From Rs1 sp000416275 (GTDB lineage Bacteria; Pseudomonadota; Gammaproteobacteria; Pseudomonadales; Balneatricaceae): DNA of 64,000 nt. Below the pieces are notes generated by a model. That model was not told where the DNA came from. It was given only the letters and a program-made list of their open reading frames with translations, and did no database searches. Of the stretch, positions 9,663-19,212 are shown piece by piece. Each line of letters starts with the position of its first letter. The first letter of the stretch is position 1. Location: NCBI GenBank assembly GCA_965243635.1, contig OZ251574.1, positions 4,464,001 to 4,528,000 of the forward strand. The letters run 5' to 3'. The translations under genes and the position numbers were made by a program.

Positions 9663-11714
9663 CTAGGCATGCTCTTTAAGCAAGTTGGGTATATCAATAA
9701 TCAGTGCAATTCTACCGTCACCAGTGATCGTTGCTCCCGATAAGCCCGGGGTTCCATGTAAGATAGTCCCTAGCGGCTTGATAACAACCTCTTCCTGCCC
9801 AACCAACTGATCGACGACGAAACCCGCCCTTAACGTTCCCACTGTTACAATAACTACGTGGCCTTGCTCAGGCAGATTAGCATCACTTTGTCCATCAATT
9901 AGCCAGCGTTTCATATGAAACAACGGCAGAGCTTGATCACGGACAGTAATTACTTGCTGACCATCAACAACATTGGTGGTGGTTAAATCTAAATTGAATA
10001 TTTCATTGACGTTTACCAGTGGCAATGCGAACGCTTGGTCTTCCAAGATAACCATCAAAGTTGGCATAATAGCCAGAGTCAAAGGCACCTGAATTGCAAT
10101 CCTAGTCCCCTGCCCAAGCACTGAGTCAATCGCCAGTGTACCGTTTAATTGAGTGATTTTTGTTTTAACAACATCCATCCCAACGCCACGTCCTGACACA
10201 TCTGAAACGATTTCTTTAGTAGAAAACCCTGCGGCAAAAATAAGATTAAAGCACTCTTGATCTGTTAAGCGATTCGCCGCTTCCTGATCCATCATGCCTT
10301 TAGTCACTGCCAGATCGCGTAATTTTCCAGGGTCCATACCTGCGCCATCATCCTGAATAACCAACAAGATATGATCGCCCTCTTGCTCTGCTGACAACAG
10401 CACGTGCCCTTCTCTAGCCTTTCCTGCTCTCTCCCGAACATCTGGCGTTTCAATACCGTGATCGACCGAGTTTCTCACTAAGTGAATTAAGGGATCGGCA
10501 AGTGCTTCGACTAAATTTTTGTCTAAATCAGTTTCTTCACCGCGCAACTCTAAACGAATTTCTTTCTTCAAGGTTCGCGATAAATCTCGAATTAAGCGCG
10601 GAAAACGACCAAATACTTTTTTGACTGGCTGCATCCGGGTTTTCATCACCGACATTTGCAAATCAGCGGTCACCATATCTAACGTGCCTAGCGCTTTAGA
10701 CATTTCTTCATCTTCGCCGTTGCCACCTAATCTCACTAGACGATTACGTACTAGCACTAACTCGCCAACCATATTCATGATTTTATCAAGTAATCTGGTG
10801 TCTACACGAACATTACTCTCAGGAGTTGGCGCTTTATTAGCTGGACCTTTAGTCGCTGCTTTATTGGCGGTAGCCGTAGCTTTAACAACGGTCTTTTTAA
10901 CAGTTTCTGGGGTTTCCGGCTGCGCTGGTTTCGCAGTCTCTTTAGCGACAACTGGAGAGACCTCGGGTACGATTTCAGTTTCTGTAGCCGCTTTAAACGC
11001 ACCTTTGCCGGTCGCTTGTAAATCATCTAGCAAGTTTTCAAACTCATCTTCCAAAGAAACTGGTGCCGCTGCTTTAGTCTTACCTGGTGCGCCCGTCGCG
11101 CCATGCAACTCATCCATCAGAGAGTCGAATTCTTCCTCAGTGATCAATCCTTTTTTTGCCGGTGCTTGGGAAGCAGGTTTATTTACGACATTTGACTCTT
11201 GCAGCAATAAATCGAAATCATCCGCAGCCGCCATTGGCGAAGCGGGGAGCTCTGCAGTTGCAGACAGTACTGGTGGCGCTGTATTTTGTACTGCAGGAGC
11301 AGCTTCAGATTCGACAGGAGCCCCTCCTCCTGATGCATAGCTTTCTAGCTGTTGAATCAAGATAGCTGGCGCCGCTTCAGGTGCCTCCCCTGCGCGCACT
11401 TGTTCAAACATTTTATTTACCGAGTCCAGAGACTGCAGTACAACATCCATTAAAGCTGCCGATACTTTTATATCTCCGGTGCGGAGCAAATCGAAAAGAT
11501 TTTCTGCATGGTGGCAGCAGTCAACCATGGGGTCTAGTTGTAAAAAACCAGCTCCCCCTTTTACAGTATGAAAACCGCGGAAAATAGCGTTCAACAAATC
11601 CGAATCTTCTGGATTCTGTTCCAGCTCAACTAATTGCTCTGACAAAACCTCAAGTATTTCCCCGGCTTCAACTAAGAAGTCTTCGAGAATTTCCTGATCT
11701 ACATCCAAACTCAT
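9663..11714 (-). CDS. cheA: Chemotaxis histidine kinase CheA
   Basis: A 683-residue kinase that passes phosphate to CheY and CheB. The P1 phosphotransfer domain has H49 in FRGFHTVKGGAGF. A long region of about 130-310, rich in A, P, K, E and T, holds two similar short segments (DDFDLLLQES; EEEFDSLMDELHG and LEDEFENLLDDLQ), probably linker/P2-type docking elements for response regulators. Then come the P3 dimerisation helices, the P4 ATPase with HLVRNSVDHGIE, DDGAGMDP and GRGVGMDVV, and the P5 CheW-like domain to the end. It sits between cheZ and cheB, all on one strand with short gaps, so it is likely one operon. Confidence 0.96.
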   Translation of the reverse strand: MSLDVDQEILEDFLVEAGEILEVLSEQLVELEQNPEDSDLLNAIFRGFHTVKGGAGFLQLDPMVDCCHHAENLFDLLRTGDIKVSAALMDVVLQSLDSVNKMFEQVRAGEAPEAAPAILIQQLESYASGGGAPVESEAAPAVQNTAPPVLSATAELPASPMAAADDFDLLLQESNVVNKPASQAPAKKGLITEEEFDSLMDELHGATGAPGKTKAAAPVSLEDEFENLLDDLQATGKGAFKAATETEIVPEVSPVVAKETAKPAQPETPETVKKTVVKATATANKAATKGPANKAPTPESNVRVDTRLLDKIMNMVGELVLVRNRLVRLGGNGEDEEMSKALGTLDMVTADLQMSVMKTRMQPVKKVFGRFPRLIRDLSRTLKKEIRLELRGEETDLDKNLVEALADPLIHLVRNSVDHGIETPDVRERAGKAREGHVLLSAEQEGDHILLVIQDDGAGMDPGKLRDLAVTKGMMDQEAANRLTDQECFNLIFAAGFSTKEIVSDVSGRGVGMDVVKTKITQLNGTLAIDSVLGQGTRIAIQVPLTLAIMPTLMVILEDQAFALPLVNVNEIFNLDLTTTNVVDGQQVITVRDQALPLFHMKRWLIDGQSDANLPEQGHVVIVTVGTLRAGFVVDQLVGQEEVVIKPLGTILHGTPGLSGATITGDGRIALIIDIPNLLKEHA

Positions 11715-11729
11715 ACAATTACCCCTACA

Positions 11730-12578
11730 TTAAAAGCCTAAACTAGAAAGCAACTCATCTACATCATCTTGGCCGGACACCACATTTGGATTGTCTTCGG
11801 CATTAATTTGTGGCCCTTCAGCCCTTGGCGGCTTAGCAACTTGATCAACTTCCACACTTGTACTTTTGGCTTTAGCTAGATCAGTTTTAGCTGACTGTTT
11901 ATCAATTTTTGGACCACCTAACTCTGCGACACTCAAACTTTCAACTCTTGCAGCCATTTCTATCAACTTCAGCAATCCATTTTGGACATCGGTTAAGAGG
12001 GAAATAACCCGCCTAATAAGTTGCCCGGATATATCTTGGCTACTTTGCGCCAGCAATATTTCCGTTAATTGTCCTTTTAGATCTTGAATAGTGTCTTCAG
12101 ACTCTTGCTTTACCTGGCAGGTACGATCGTAAACACCACTCAAAGCATCAAACTCGCCTTCTAATTGACCAACCAGTGACAATAGATCTTTAAACCTAAC
12201 GCTTTGGCTGTCTAACTTATCGATCAATTCAAGAGATGTATCAACTCTATCCATGGTCTGATGGGATGTTTTCTCGGTAATTTCAATAACATAGTTCAAT
12301 CTGTCGGATGCATCACTCATTCCCGACAAAGTTGCACTATCCAAACTACCTTCGGCATCCACCTCATCAGAAAACGAGTTAATCGACTCATGCAAGCCTC
12401 GAGTTAACTGACCAATTTCATTGTAAAATGCCTGATGTTTTGCCTGCTGTAATTCGTTAATGACAAATAATGCCGAGCCAATATCACCTTTAGCTAATTC
12501 TGCAAGCAGCTGCTCTGCTTTTGATTGCAACAGACTTTCAAGCCCGTCAGGTGCCGGCTGATTTATTTTTTCTGACAT
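11730..12578 (-). CDS. cheZ: CheY-P phosphatase CheZ
   Basis: A 282-residue, mostly helical protein that speeds dephosphorylation of CheY-P. The catalytic Asp/Gln pair is visible in SSQDISGQLIRR. The extreme C-terminus DDVDELLSSLGF is the CheY-binding peptide typical of the family. The linker between them (about 215-265) is charged and probably disordered. It is longer than E. coli CheZ (214 residues), as is common in polarly flagellated gammaproteobacteria. It lies 25 bases downstream of cheY and 15 bases upstream of cheA. Confidence 0.95.
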   Translation of the reverse strand: MSEKINQPAPDGLESLLQSKAEQLLAELAKGDIGSALFVINELQQAKHQAFYNEIGQLTRGLHESINSFSDEVDAEGSLDSATLSGMSDASDRLNYVIEITEKTSHQTMDRVDTSLELIDKLDSQSVRFKDLLSLVGQLEGEFDALSGVYDRTCQVKQESEDTIQDLKGQLTEILLAQSSQDISGQLIRRVISLLTDVQNGLLKLIEMAARVESLSVAELGGPKIDKQSAKTDLAKAKSTSVEVDQVAKPPRAEGPQINAEDNPNVVSGQDDVDELLSSLGF

Positions 12579-12603
12579 ACGACAATTAACCTCAATATAA
12601 AGA

Positions 12604-13005
12604 CTAGCCTTCTAAGCGTTCGAATATTTTTTCAATCTTTTCCTTCAACACTGTCGCCGTAAAAGGTTTAACAACGTAGCCGTTTACACCCGCTTGAGCC
12701 GCCGCAATAATTTGTTCGCGTTTCGCTTCAGCGGTTACCATTAAAATTGGTATATGTGCAAGCTTAGGATCTTTGCGCACTTCACCAATAAGTTCAATCC
12801 CAGTCATTCCAGGCATATTCCAGTCTGTGACCAAAAACTCAATCCCACCTTGTTTAAGAATGGGTAAAGCAGTTTTACCGTCATCAGCCTCAGTAATATT
12901 TTGAAAGCCAAGATCACGAAGTAGATTTTTTATAATTCTTCTCATCGTGGAAAAATCATCCACAACAAGTATTTTAATGTCTTTTTTCAAGACAAGATCC
13001 CCCAC
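12604..13005 (-). CDS. cheY: Chemotaxis response regulator CheY
   Basis: A 133-residue single receiver domain that binds the flagellar switch when phosphorylated. Acidic pocket D16/D17, phospho-acceptor D61 (VTDWNMPGMTG), the conserved Thr in VTAEAKRE and the Lys in VVKPFT are all present, and FSTMRRIIKNLLRDLG is the family signature. It follows fliA with a 163-base gap in which I could not find a clear sigma-28 promoter. Confidence 0.96.
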   Translation of the reverse strand: MGDLVLKKDIKILVVDDFSTMRRIIKNLLRDLGFQNITEADDGKTALPILKQGGIEFLVTDWNMPGMTGIELIGEVRKDPKLAHIPILMVTAEAKREQIIAAAQAGVNGYVVKPFTATVLKEKIEKIFERLEG

Positions 13006-13168
13006 TTAAAATATATATTAGAGCCTAATTAAACTTAGACCATAATGTTAAAAAAGACTACTTAGTTTTAAAAAAGCACTATTTTTCTGGATTGCCTTAA
13101 ATAAACCCAACTAACCTTCTGTTAAAAACTGATTATACCTGTTATTAAAGGTAGCGTCGTGATCATTA

Positions 13169-13882
13169 TCACTCATGCCACTGCCTTAAACGACTTCTTA
13201 ATCGATGAGCAGCCTGACTGTGAATCTGACTTACTCGAGACTCACTTACCTCTAAAATTTGGCCGATTTCCTTTAAGTTCAACTCTTCATCATAATACAA
13301 CGCTAAAACTAATCTTTCACGTTCAGGTAGCGTTTTAATTGCCTCGGCCAAAGAGTCAACAAAGGCGCTTTTTTCTGCAATATATGAAGGTCCCGGGTCA
13401 ATATCAACTAGTTGCTCCCCAGGCCCTTCACCATCTAAACGAGTAATTTCATCGACACTAAAAAGTTTACTCTCAACATTATCCTTAAGCAATTTATGAT
13501 ATTCATCTAAGCCAATACCCATCTCTTTAGCTATAGATACATCAGAGGCATCACAACCGGTGCGCGCCTCTATCGTTTGAATAGCTTCGGATATTCTTCT
13601 ACCATTACGATGCACTGACCGAGGAGTCCAATCCCCACGGCGGACCTCATCAATGATAGAGCCACGAATCCTAATCCCGGCATAAGTCTCAAAACTTGCC
13701 CCTTTGCTAGAATCGTACTTACGAGCCGCCTCTAGCAAGCCAATCATTCCAGCTTGAACTAAATCATCGACTAAAATACTTGACGGCAATCTCGCTAGCA
13801 AGTGATGAGCAATACGCTTCACTAACGGTGCATATTTTTCTATCAGGTCATTTCCTGATTTGGGATCCATAGGATTGTACAT
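13169..13882 (-). CDS. fliA: Flagellar sigma factor FliA (sigma-28)
   Basis: A 237-residue sigma-70-family factor for late flagellar and chemotaxis genes. Region 2 is seen in LVDDLVQAGMIGLLEAARKY and SFETYAGIRIRGSIIDEVRR. Region 3 follows DWTPRSVHRNGR. Region 4 is LPERERLVLALYYDEELNLKEIG with the helix-turn-helix LEVSESRVSQIHSQA. The start may be 13882 (MYNPMDPKS) or the fifth codon at 13870. It lies 35 bases downstream of fleN. No anti-sigma factor flgM is in the window. Confidence 0.96.
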   Translation of the reverse strand: MYNPMDPKSGNDLIEKYAPLVKRIAHHLLARLPSSILVDDLVQAGMIGLLEAARKYDSSKGASFETYAGIRIRGSIIDEVRRGDWTPRSVHRNGRRISEAIQTIEARTGCDASDVSIAKEMGIGLDEYHKLLKDNVESKLFSVDEITRLDGEGPGEQLVDIDPGPSYIAEKSAFVDSLAEAIKTLPERERLVLALYYDEELNLKEIGQILEVSESRVSQIHSQAAHRLRSRLRQWHE

Positions 13883-13917
13883 GCAAGCCCTTTTCTAAAT
13901 AACGCTACCTTAAAAGG

Positions 13918-14736
13918 TTAGGCATTTTGAACTAAACGTTTTACAAAAAACTCCAAGTGCCCACTAGGTCTAGAGCTGACAGGCCAGGCATCTATTTTCA
14001 ACGCCGCTTGACGATATGCAAGCGTCGCCTTGCTATTAGTAAAGCCTTTAACGACAGGTATTTGCTTTCTAACAGCCCGCTTTACTGCCTCATCATAAGG
14101 GATTGAACCAAGGTATTGAAGTGTTACATCAAGAAATCGATCAGTTACTGTCAATAACTTACTGTAAACGTTACGTCCTTCCCTCTCACTTCCCACCATA
14201 TTGGCCAACACTCTAAAACGGGTCATTTTATAATTTCGATTAAGCAACTTAATCAAACCATAAGCATCGGTAATTGAAGTAGGCTCATCACAAACAACCA
14301 CTAGCACTTCTTGAGAAGCACGCAAAAAACTAATAACCGACTCTGAAATACCTGCAGCGGTATCAATAATTAGGATATCTATATCATCTGCAATATCATT
14401 AAAAGCATAAATCAACTCAGCGTGCTCGTGGATACTTAGAGACGTCATCTCCATCGTCCCCGAGGTAGCGGGAACCATGCGCACATTTCGATCGACATCC
14501 AGCATCACCTCCTCTAAACCACAAGCGCCTGACAGCACATCTGCAATGGTACGTTTAGGCTTAAGCCCGAGCATAATATCCACGTTTGCCAAGCCAATGT
14601 CAGCATCCATCAACACCACTTTTCGCCCTATTTGACCAAGGCAAATTGATAGATTAACAGACGCATTGGTCTTCCCTACCCCACCTTTACCACTCGTCAC
14701 TGCGATTACTTTTACTGGATGTATTTTTTTTTGCAT
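13918..14736 (-). CDS. fleN: Flagellar number regulator FleN/FlhG (MinD-like ATPase)
   Basis: A 272-residue MinD/ParA-type ATPase that limits the number of polar flagella, in this family by restraining FlrA/FleQ and opposing FlhF. The deviant Walker A SGKGGVGKTN spans residues 15-24. Switch I MDADIGLANVDIMLG and Walker B DILIIDTAAG follow. The C-terminus is helical and basic, fitting the membrane-targeting helix of the family. It lies between flhF and fliA, its standard place. Confidence 0.95.
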   Translation of the reverse strand: MQKKIHPVKVIAVTSGKGGVGKTNASVNLSICLGQIGRKVVLMDADIGLANVDIMLGLKPKRTIADVLSGACGLEEVMLDVDRNVRMVPATSGTMEMTSLSIHEHAELIYAFNDIADDIDILIIDTAAGISESVISFLRASQEVLVVVCDEPTSITDAYGLIKLLNRNYKMTRFRVLANMVGSEREGRNVYSKLLTVTDRFLDVTLQYLGSIPYDEAVKRAVRKQIPVVKGFTNSKATLAYRQAALKIDAWPVSSRPSGHLEFFVKRLVQNA

Positions 14737-14906
14737 TAAAAGACCAAATGAGCAGTTAATTGTATCTTAGAACCAACAACTTACAGTTTTTTTGAGATAC
14801 ATTCAAATTTCTTAATATTTATTAGCCTCTATCACAACCGGCAGACCGAGCGCACCTTATCAATACCCTCCCCCTAAATCTCAGATCCGAGACCGTGCGA
14901 AAGAAT

Positions 14907-16445
14907 TCATATTGCGGCATTGCGGCGGATCTTTTCCCGCTCCCTGCTTTTCTGTGCAACCAACACCGCCCTAGAGACTAGATCATTTTTATTTGCCGAC
15001 TGTATATCATCGGGAATTTTCTGACCGCAAGACACATAGGCGACAGGCAAATTCCTCTCTATTACCAGTGTCAACGCTGCACCCATACTACCAGACTCAT
15101 CAACTTTAGTTAGCACACAGCCATTTAACCCCAGCGGACTGTAGCAGTCATAGGCATCTTCTAGCACTTGCATTTGCGACGAACAGGATAACACCAATAA
15201 TTTTTTCAAATTAACCGGTGCGCTTTCAAGCATATAGCCCTGCTCTCGACTCGCCTCTTCACCAGAACCTAATCCTGCAGTATCTATCAACACAAGCTTT
15301 TTATTTTTCAACGTTTCCAATACGTCAGCTAAGGAATTATTTTCATCGACAACTCGCACCGGCACATCCAAAATTCGGGCGAAGGTCTTTAACTGCTCAT
15401 GCGCTGCTATACGGTACGAATCGGTCGTCACCAATGCCACTCCAGCGCTACCATTCTCCAATACATATTTAGCTGCCAGCTTGCCAATAGTAGTAGTTTT
15501 ACCAACACCTGTCGGCCCTAAAAATGCGATCATACCGCCACGCTCTATATAGTCTCGATTGACTATAGGTACCATATCTACTAGTTTAGCTAAAGATTTT
15601 CGCCACGCTTTATTTAAATCCAAACCGGGATCAATATTTGCTCTGATCCGTTTTTCAAAAATCGAGTCGAGACCAATTTGTTGAAATCTATGTGACAATT
15701 TTTCAACAACTAAAGAGTTAGCTACAGAATGCTGCTCATTTTTATACGCGCCCGGCAATTGCCCGGCAAGCATCTTTTTAAGCTGCTGAATTTCCTGCTG
15801 CATATTCTCAATTAAAGCATCACCTGAAGTGACTTGAACATCACGTCCACCGCCAGCGAGACCACTGTTAGATTTGACTTTCAACAAATCAGCATCAAAC
15901 CCCTGGTCATTTTCATCAAACTGTGAATCATTTTGCCCATTGACCATGTCCAGCATCTGCTGCGGAGATTCCTGCACAGTAGCTGAATAATCAGACTGCT
16001 GACGGCGCCCTTCTTTTTTCTTTTTCAAAGAAGATAAGATAGCTTCTAAGTCATCATCATAACTACTATCTTCGAGCTGCTGATTGCGACCAGCACTAAC
16101 TTTATGCGCGCTCTGTTGATCCACATACTCACTGACCGACCTTCCCCTGGCCTTTAGCACTTCATTTTTAGCGTCAACCTTAGCCTCAGCTAGCGATTCA
16201 GAACCCGGCACTCGACGCTTAGCTCCTGTCAAAATACCAATTTGACTTTCACGCCGACTGCGCACATGCCGGTCTTCTTTAAACTGCGACTGCGCCAGCT
16301 CAAAATCCTGCTCATGAGCGGCAACCACTTCAATTCCACCGGCAATTCGATGATTTGAGACAATGATTGCATTAGGACCAATCTCATCACGTACGCGTTT
16401 CATTGCCTGACGCATGTCCGGTGCAAATATACGTTTAACTTTCAT
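14907..16445 (-). CDS. flhF: Flagellar GTPase FlhF
   Basis: A 512-residue SRP-type GTPase that marks the pole for flagellar assembly. The N-terminal part MKVKRIFAPDMRQAMKRVRDEIGPNAIIVSN is typical. A charged, poorly conserved B region (about 50-240) follows, then the N domain and the G domain with P-loop GPTGVGKTT (310-318), ALVTTDSYRIAAHEQL, LVLIDTAGLG and LTKVDES. The B region is on the long side. It lies 44 bases downstream of flhA. A 170-base gap separates it from fleN. Confidence 0.96.
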   Translation of the reverse strand: MKVKRIFAPDMRQAMKRVRDEIGPNAIIVSNHRIAGGIEVVAAHEQDFELAQSQFKEDRHVRSRRESQIGILTGAKRRVPGSESLAEAKVDAKNEVLKARGRSVSEYVDQQSAHKVSAGRNQQLEDSSYDDDLEAILSSLKKKKEGRRQQSDYSATVQESPQQMLDMVNGQNDSQFDENDQGFDADLLKVKSNSGLAGGGRDVQVTSGDALIENMQQEIQQLKKMLAGQLPGAYKNEQHSVANSLVVEKLSHRFQQIGLDSIFEKRIRANIDPGLDLNKAWRKSLAKLVDMVPIVNRDYIERGGMIAFLGPTGVGKTTTIGKLAAKYVLENGSAGVALVTTDSYRIAAHEQLKTFARILDVPVRVVDENNSLADVLETLKNKKLVLIDTAGLGSGEEASREQGYMLESAPVNLKKLLVLSCSSQMQVLEDAYDCYSPLGLNGCVLTKVDESGSMGAALTLVIERNLPVAYVSCGQKIPDDIQSANKNDLVSRAVLVAQKSREREKIRRNAAI

Positions 16446-16489
16446 AAACTTTTCCCAACTTATAAATCAGAGAGGCTGAACTACAAATT

Positions 16490-18595
16490 TTAACCACCAA
16501 CTGATGCCACTATTGTCACTTTCTTATTTTCCGGAATTTCCTGATAGGAGAGCACATGTATTAGCTGCTCTCCATATCTTACAAACTTAGCCATCAATGG
16601 CCTAACGGGGGCCGCTACCAATAAAATAGCCGGCTTACCTAACATCTCTTGCTTATGCGCCGCCTCCAGCAAAGACGACTGTAGTTTTTCCGCCATATTC
16701 GGCTCTAAAACCATGCCCTCTTCACCGGCGCCACTCTGCTGCACTGAACCCAAAAGCAACTGCTCTAATTTTGGATCGAGGGTGATTACCGGTATCTCCG
16801 CCTCAGCGCCATTAATCGTCTGTACTATCAAGCGCGATAGAGACACTCGCACCGCAGCAGTCAGGGTAATGGTATCTTGAGTTTTAGTCACCGCATCTGT
16901 CAACGCCTCTGCTATCGATCTAAAATCCTTCAACGGCACTTGCTCTTTTAACAAATTTTGCAACACCTTCAAAAGACTACTAATTGATAATTTAGCTGGC
17001 ACCAGCTCTTCAACTAGTTTAGGCGACGTTTTAGTTAACATATCTAACAGCTGCTGCACCTCTTCGTGCCCGAGCAAATCGTGCGCCTGCCTTTGCAGAA
17101 TCTGATTTAAGTGGGTAGCCACGACCGTACTGGCATCAACCACAGTGTAACCTAAAGTCTGTGCATGCTCTCTTTGACTGGTTTCCACCCATACGGCATC
17201 TAAACCAAACGCAGGATCTTTTACTTCAACACCCTTCAACTCACCAAACACTTGCCCTGGGTTAATCGCCAAATCTCTATCGGGATATACTTCCGATTCA
17301 CCCACAACCACCCCCATCAAAGTCACCCGATATGCACCGGGCATCAGATCTAAATTATCTCGAATATGCACAGAGGGCACTAAAAAACCAAGGTCTTGAG
17401 ATAACTTTTTTCGCACTCCTTTAATACGATTGAGCAACTGACCACCCTGCAGCTTGTCAACCATAGGAATTAAGCGGTAGCCCACCTCTAAACCAATCAT
17501 ATCGACAGGCATCACATCATCCCAATTCAACTCTTTGTGCTCTTCTTCCGATTGCTCTTCCGCTTGTACTAAGTCAGTTTGTTGCTGCTCTTCGGTGACT
17601 TCTTTAGCCTCTGTCTGTCGTTTAAACATCCACCAAGCTCCGAGCCCAGCGACCGCAGCCAGCGATAAAAACGAAAAATGCGGCATGCCAGGCACTATAC
17701 CCATGATACCCAAAATAATAGCTGAAACCGTCAGCGCGCGTGGCGAACCAAACATTTGCTTGACAATTTGGCTACCCATATCCTCCGCGGTATTTTGCCG
17801 AGTAACCATGATCGCAGCGGCGGTAGAGAGCAACAGCGACGGAATTTGCGCCACCAGACCATCACCGATAGTTAACAGCGAGTAGAACTCGACCGCTTGC
17901 GAGAATTCCAAACCATGCTGCATCATGCCGATCAACAATCCGCCCAGCAAGTTGATGACCAGAATCAAAATCCCCGCGATAGCATCACCGCGAACAAACT
18001 TGGAGGCACCATCCATAGAACCGTAAAAATCTGCTTCGTTAGTTACATCGGCGCGACGCTGCTTAGCTTCGTCCTGAGTGATCAAACCAGCATTCAAATC
18101 TGCATCAATTGCCATTTGTTTACCGGGCATAGCATCTAAGGTAAAGCGAGCGCTTACTTCTGCGATACGCCCCGCACCTTTAGTTACAACTACAAAGTTA
18201 ATCAAGACTAGTATAATAAAAACAATGATACCGACCACATAATTACCACCGATCACCACTGAGCCGAAGGCCTCGATCACTTTACCTGCCGCATCCCCAC
18301 CCTCGTGCCCATATAGCAAAACAACCCGAGTAGAGGCGACATTCAACGCGAGCCGCAGCAGAGTAGCCAGCAGCAAAATAGTAGGAAAAGCCGCAAAATC
18401 AAGCGGCCGAAGCGAATAGACACCTACCAATAAAACCACGATAGACAGCGCAATATTGAACGTAAAAAACACGTCCAACAGAAATGCCGGCATCGGCAAG
18501 ATAACCATCGCCAAAATAACCAGCAGCACCAAAGGTACACCGAGATTACCATCGGTAAAGCTTTTGACACTCTTTAAAATTGCTACTCTATCCAA
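16490..18595 (-). CDS. flhA: Flagellar export apparatus protein FlhA
   Basis: A 701-residue core component of the flagellar type III export gate. The N-terminal half has about eight membrane segments, with the signature LRLALNVASTRVVLL and the cytoplasmic loop KGAGRIAEVSARFTLDAMPG. The C-terminal half is the large cytoplasmic domain that docks export cargo. The only start matching relatives (MDRVAIL) is a TTG at 18595, with no evident ribosome site. flhB, commonly just upstream, is absent; a sigma-54 promoter candidate lies about 110 bases before the start, making flhA the likely first gene of the operon. Confidence 0.95.
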   Translation of the reverse strand: MDRVAILKSVKSFTDGNLGVPLVLLVILAMVILPMPAFLLDVFFTFNIALSIVVLLVGVYSLRPLDFAAFPTILLLATLLRLALNVASTRVVLLYGHEGGDAAGKVIEAFGSVVIGGNYVVGIIVFIILVLINFVVVTKGAGRIAEVSARFTLDAMPGKQMAIDADLNAGLITQDEAKQRRADVTNEADFYGSMDGASKFVRGDAIAGILILVINLLGGLLIGMMQHGLEFSQAVEFYSLLTIGDGLVAQIPSLLLSTAAAIMVTRQNTAEDMGSQIVKQMFGSPRALTVSAIILGIMGIVPGMPHFSFLSLAAVAGLGAWWMFKRQTEAKEVTEEQQQTDLVQAEEQSEEEHKELNWDDVMPVDMIGLEVGYRLIPMVDKLQGGQLLNRIKGVRKKLSQDLGFLVPSVHIRDNLDLMPGAYRVTLMGVVVGESEVYPDRDLAINPGQVFGELKGVEVKDPAFGLDAVWVETSQREHAQTLGYTVVDASTVVATHLNQILQRQAHDLLGHEEVQQLLDMLTKTSPKLVEELVPAKLSISSLLKVLQNLLKEQVPLKDFRSIAEALTDAVTKTQDTITLTAAVRVSLSRLIVQTINGAEAEIPVITLDPKLEQLLLGSVQQSGAGEEGMVLEPNMAEKLQSSLLEAAHKQEMLGKPAILLVAAPVRPLMAKFVRYGEQLIHVLSYQEIPENKKVTIVASVGG

Positions 18596-18702
18596 AATGA
18601 AACCGTCAATAATTTGTAAGATTAGTTTATAATTTTTTATTATGTCAAAATATTGACCAATATAGAAATAATATCGTCAATATTCCATCATTATTACTTA
18701 TT

Positions 18703-18719
18703 ATGCAATTTTCAAGCCA
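18703..18719 (-). promoter_or_regulatory. Sigma-54 promoter candidate for the flhA operon
   Basis: On the minus strand the sequence reads TGGCTTGAAAATTGCAT, that is, the -24 GG and the -12 GC separated by exactly ten bases, with TTGC at -12 as in the consensus. It lies 108 bases upstream of the flhA start, leaving space for a leader. This fits FlrA/sigma-54 control of flhA in polar flagellar cascades. Confidence 0.62.
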
Positions 18720-18866
18720 GCATCACTATTATTAATTACTGATTGAGCAGCATAGACTTAAGCAGGAAATTTTTATTGATGAACGCCTTCAGCAACCCCT
18801 TATAACACTAGACTGATTCTGCTTAAAAAGTGCCGTGCATATATTCAAACAGACCGAACAAGGAGG

Positions 18867-18972
18867 CTCTGAACAAGTCACACACGCCCCTGCCACACAG
18901 AAGAAGTTGCTGATTAAGTCAACGGCTACGAACGTACTGCAGGTCTGGCAAAAGCCGTTAACACAGAGCACT
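18867..18972. repeat. Dispersed repeat, CTCTGAACAAGTC family, copy 1
   Basis: About 105 bases starting ctctgaacaagtcacacacg, containing ctgattaagtcaacg and ending aaaagccgttaacacagagc. A second copy at 39217-39320 shares these blocks in the same order. Inside is an inverted pair, aacggct and agccgtt. A 66-codon reading frame crosses it but is only a by-product of the repeat. Confidence 0.6.
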
Positions 18973-18977
18973 AATTT

Positions 18978-19013
18978 CTCTGTATTCACTTTGAAGTCAC
19001 CGACTCAGGTATT
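18978..19013. repeat. End fragment of the TGAAGTCACGGATTCAGGTA repeat family
   Basis: The sequence ctgtattcactttgaagtca followed by ccgactcaggtatt closely matches the right end of the palindromic element at 34824-36942 (ctgtattcactttgaagtca, then cggattcaggtatt). It directly follows the other dispersed repeat, so two repeat families are stacked here between flhA and rlmF. Confidence 0.55.
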
Positions 19014-19212
19014 GCTTATCCTCAGGATAAGATAGGGGAGTTGTGCATAGATTCTATCAACAATTTTCAATTTCTAGAGATGCCGCTATTCAGTGTCTGT
19101 GTATGCATAAAATAGACCTTACCCGCTACATTTTTTAGTATCCGATTAACTTCTAGCTGGCCAATGGGTATAATCAGCACTCCCCTATTCTAGCTAAAAG
19201 TATGCGACCGCC

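Noticed and set aside
10519..11340. 273-codon plus-strand frame opposite cheA
   Set aside because: It is the antisense shadow of the Ala/Pro-rich CheA linker and has no ribosome site or motif of its own.
18835..19035. 66-codon reading frame
   Set aside because: It lies wholly within two stacked dispersed repeats and has no ribosome site or recognisable product.
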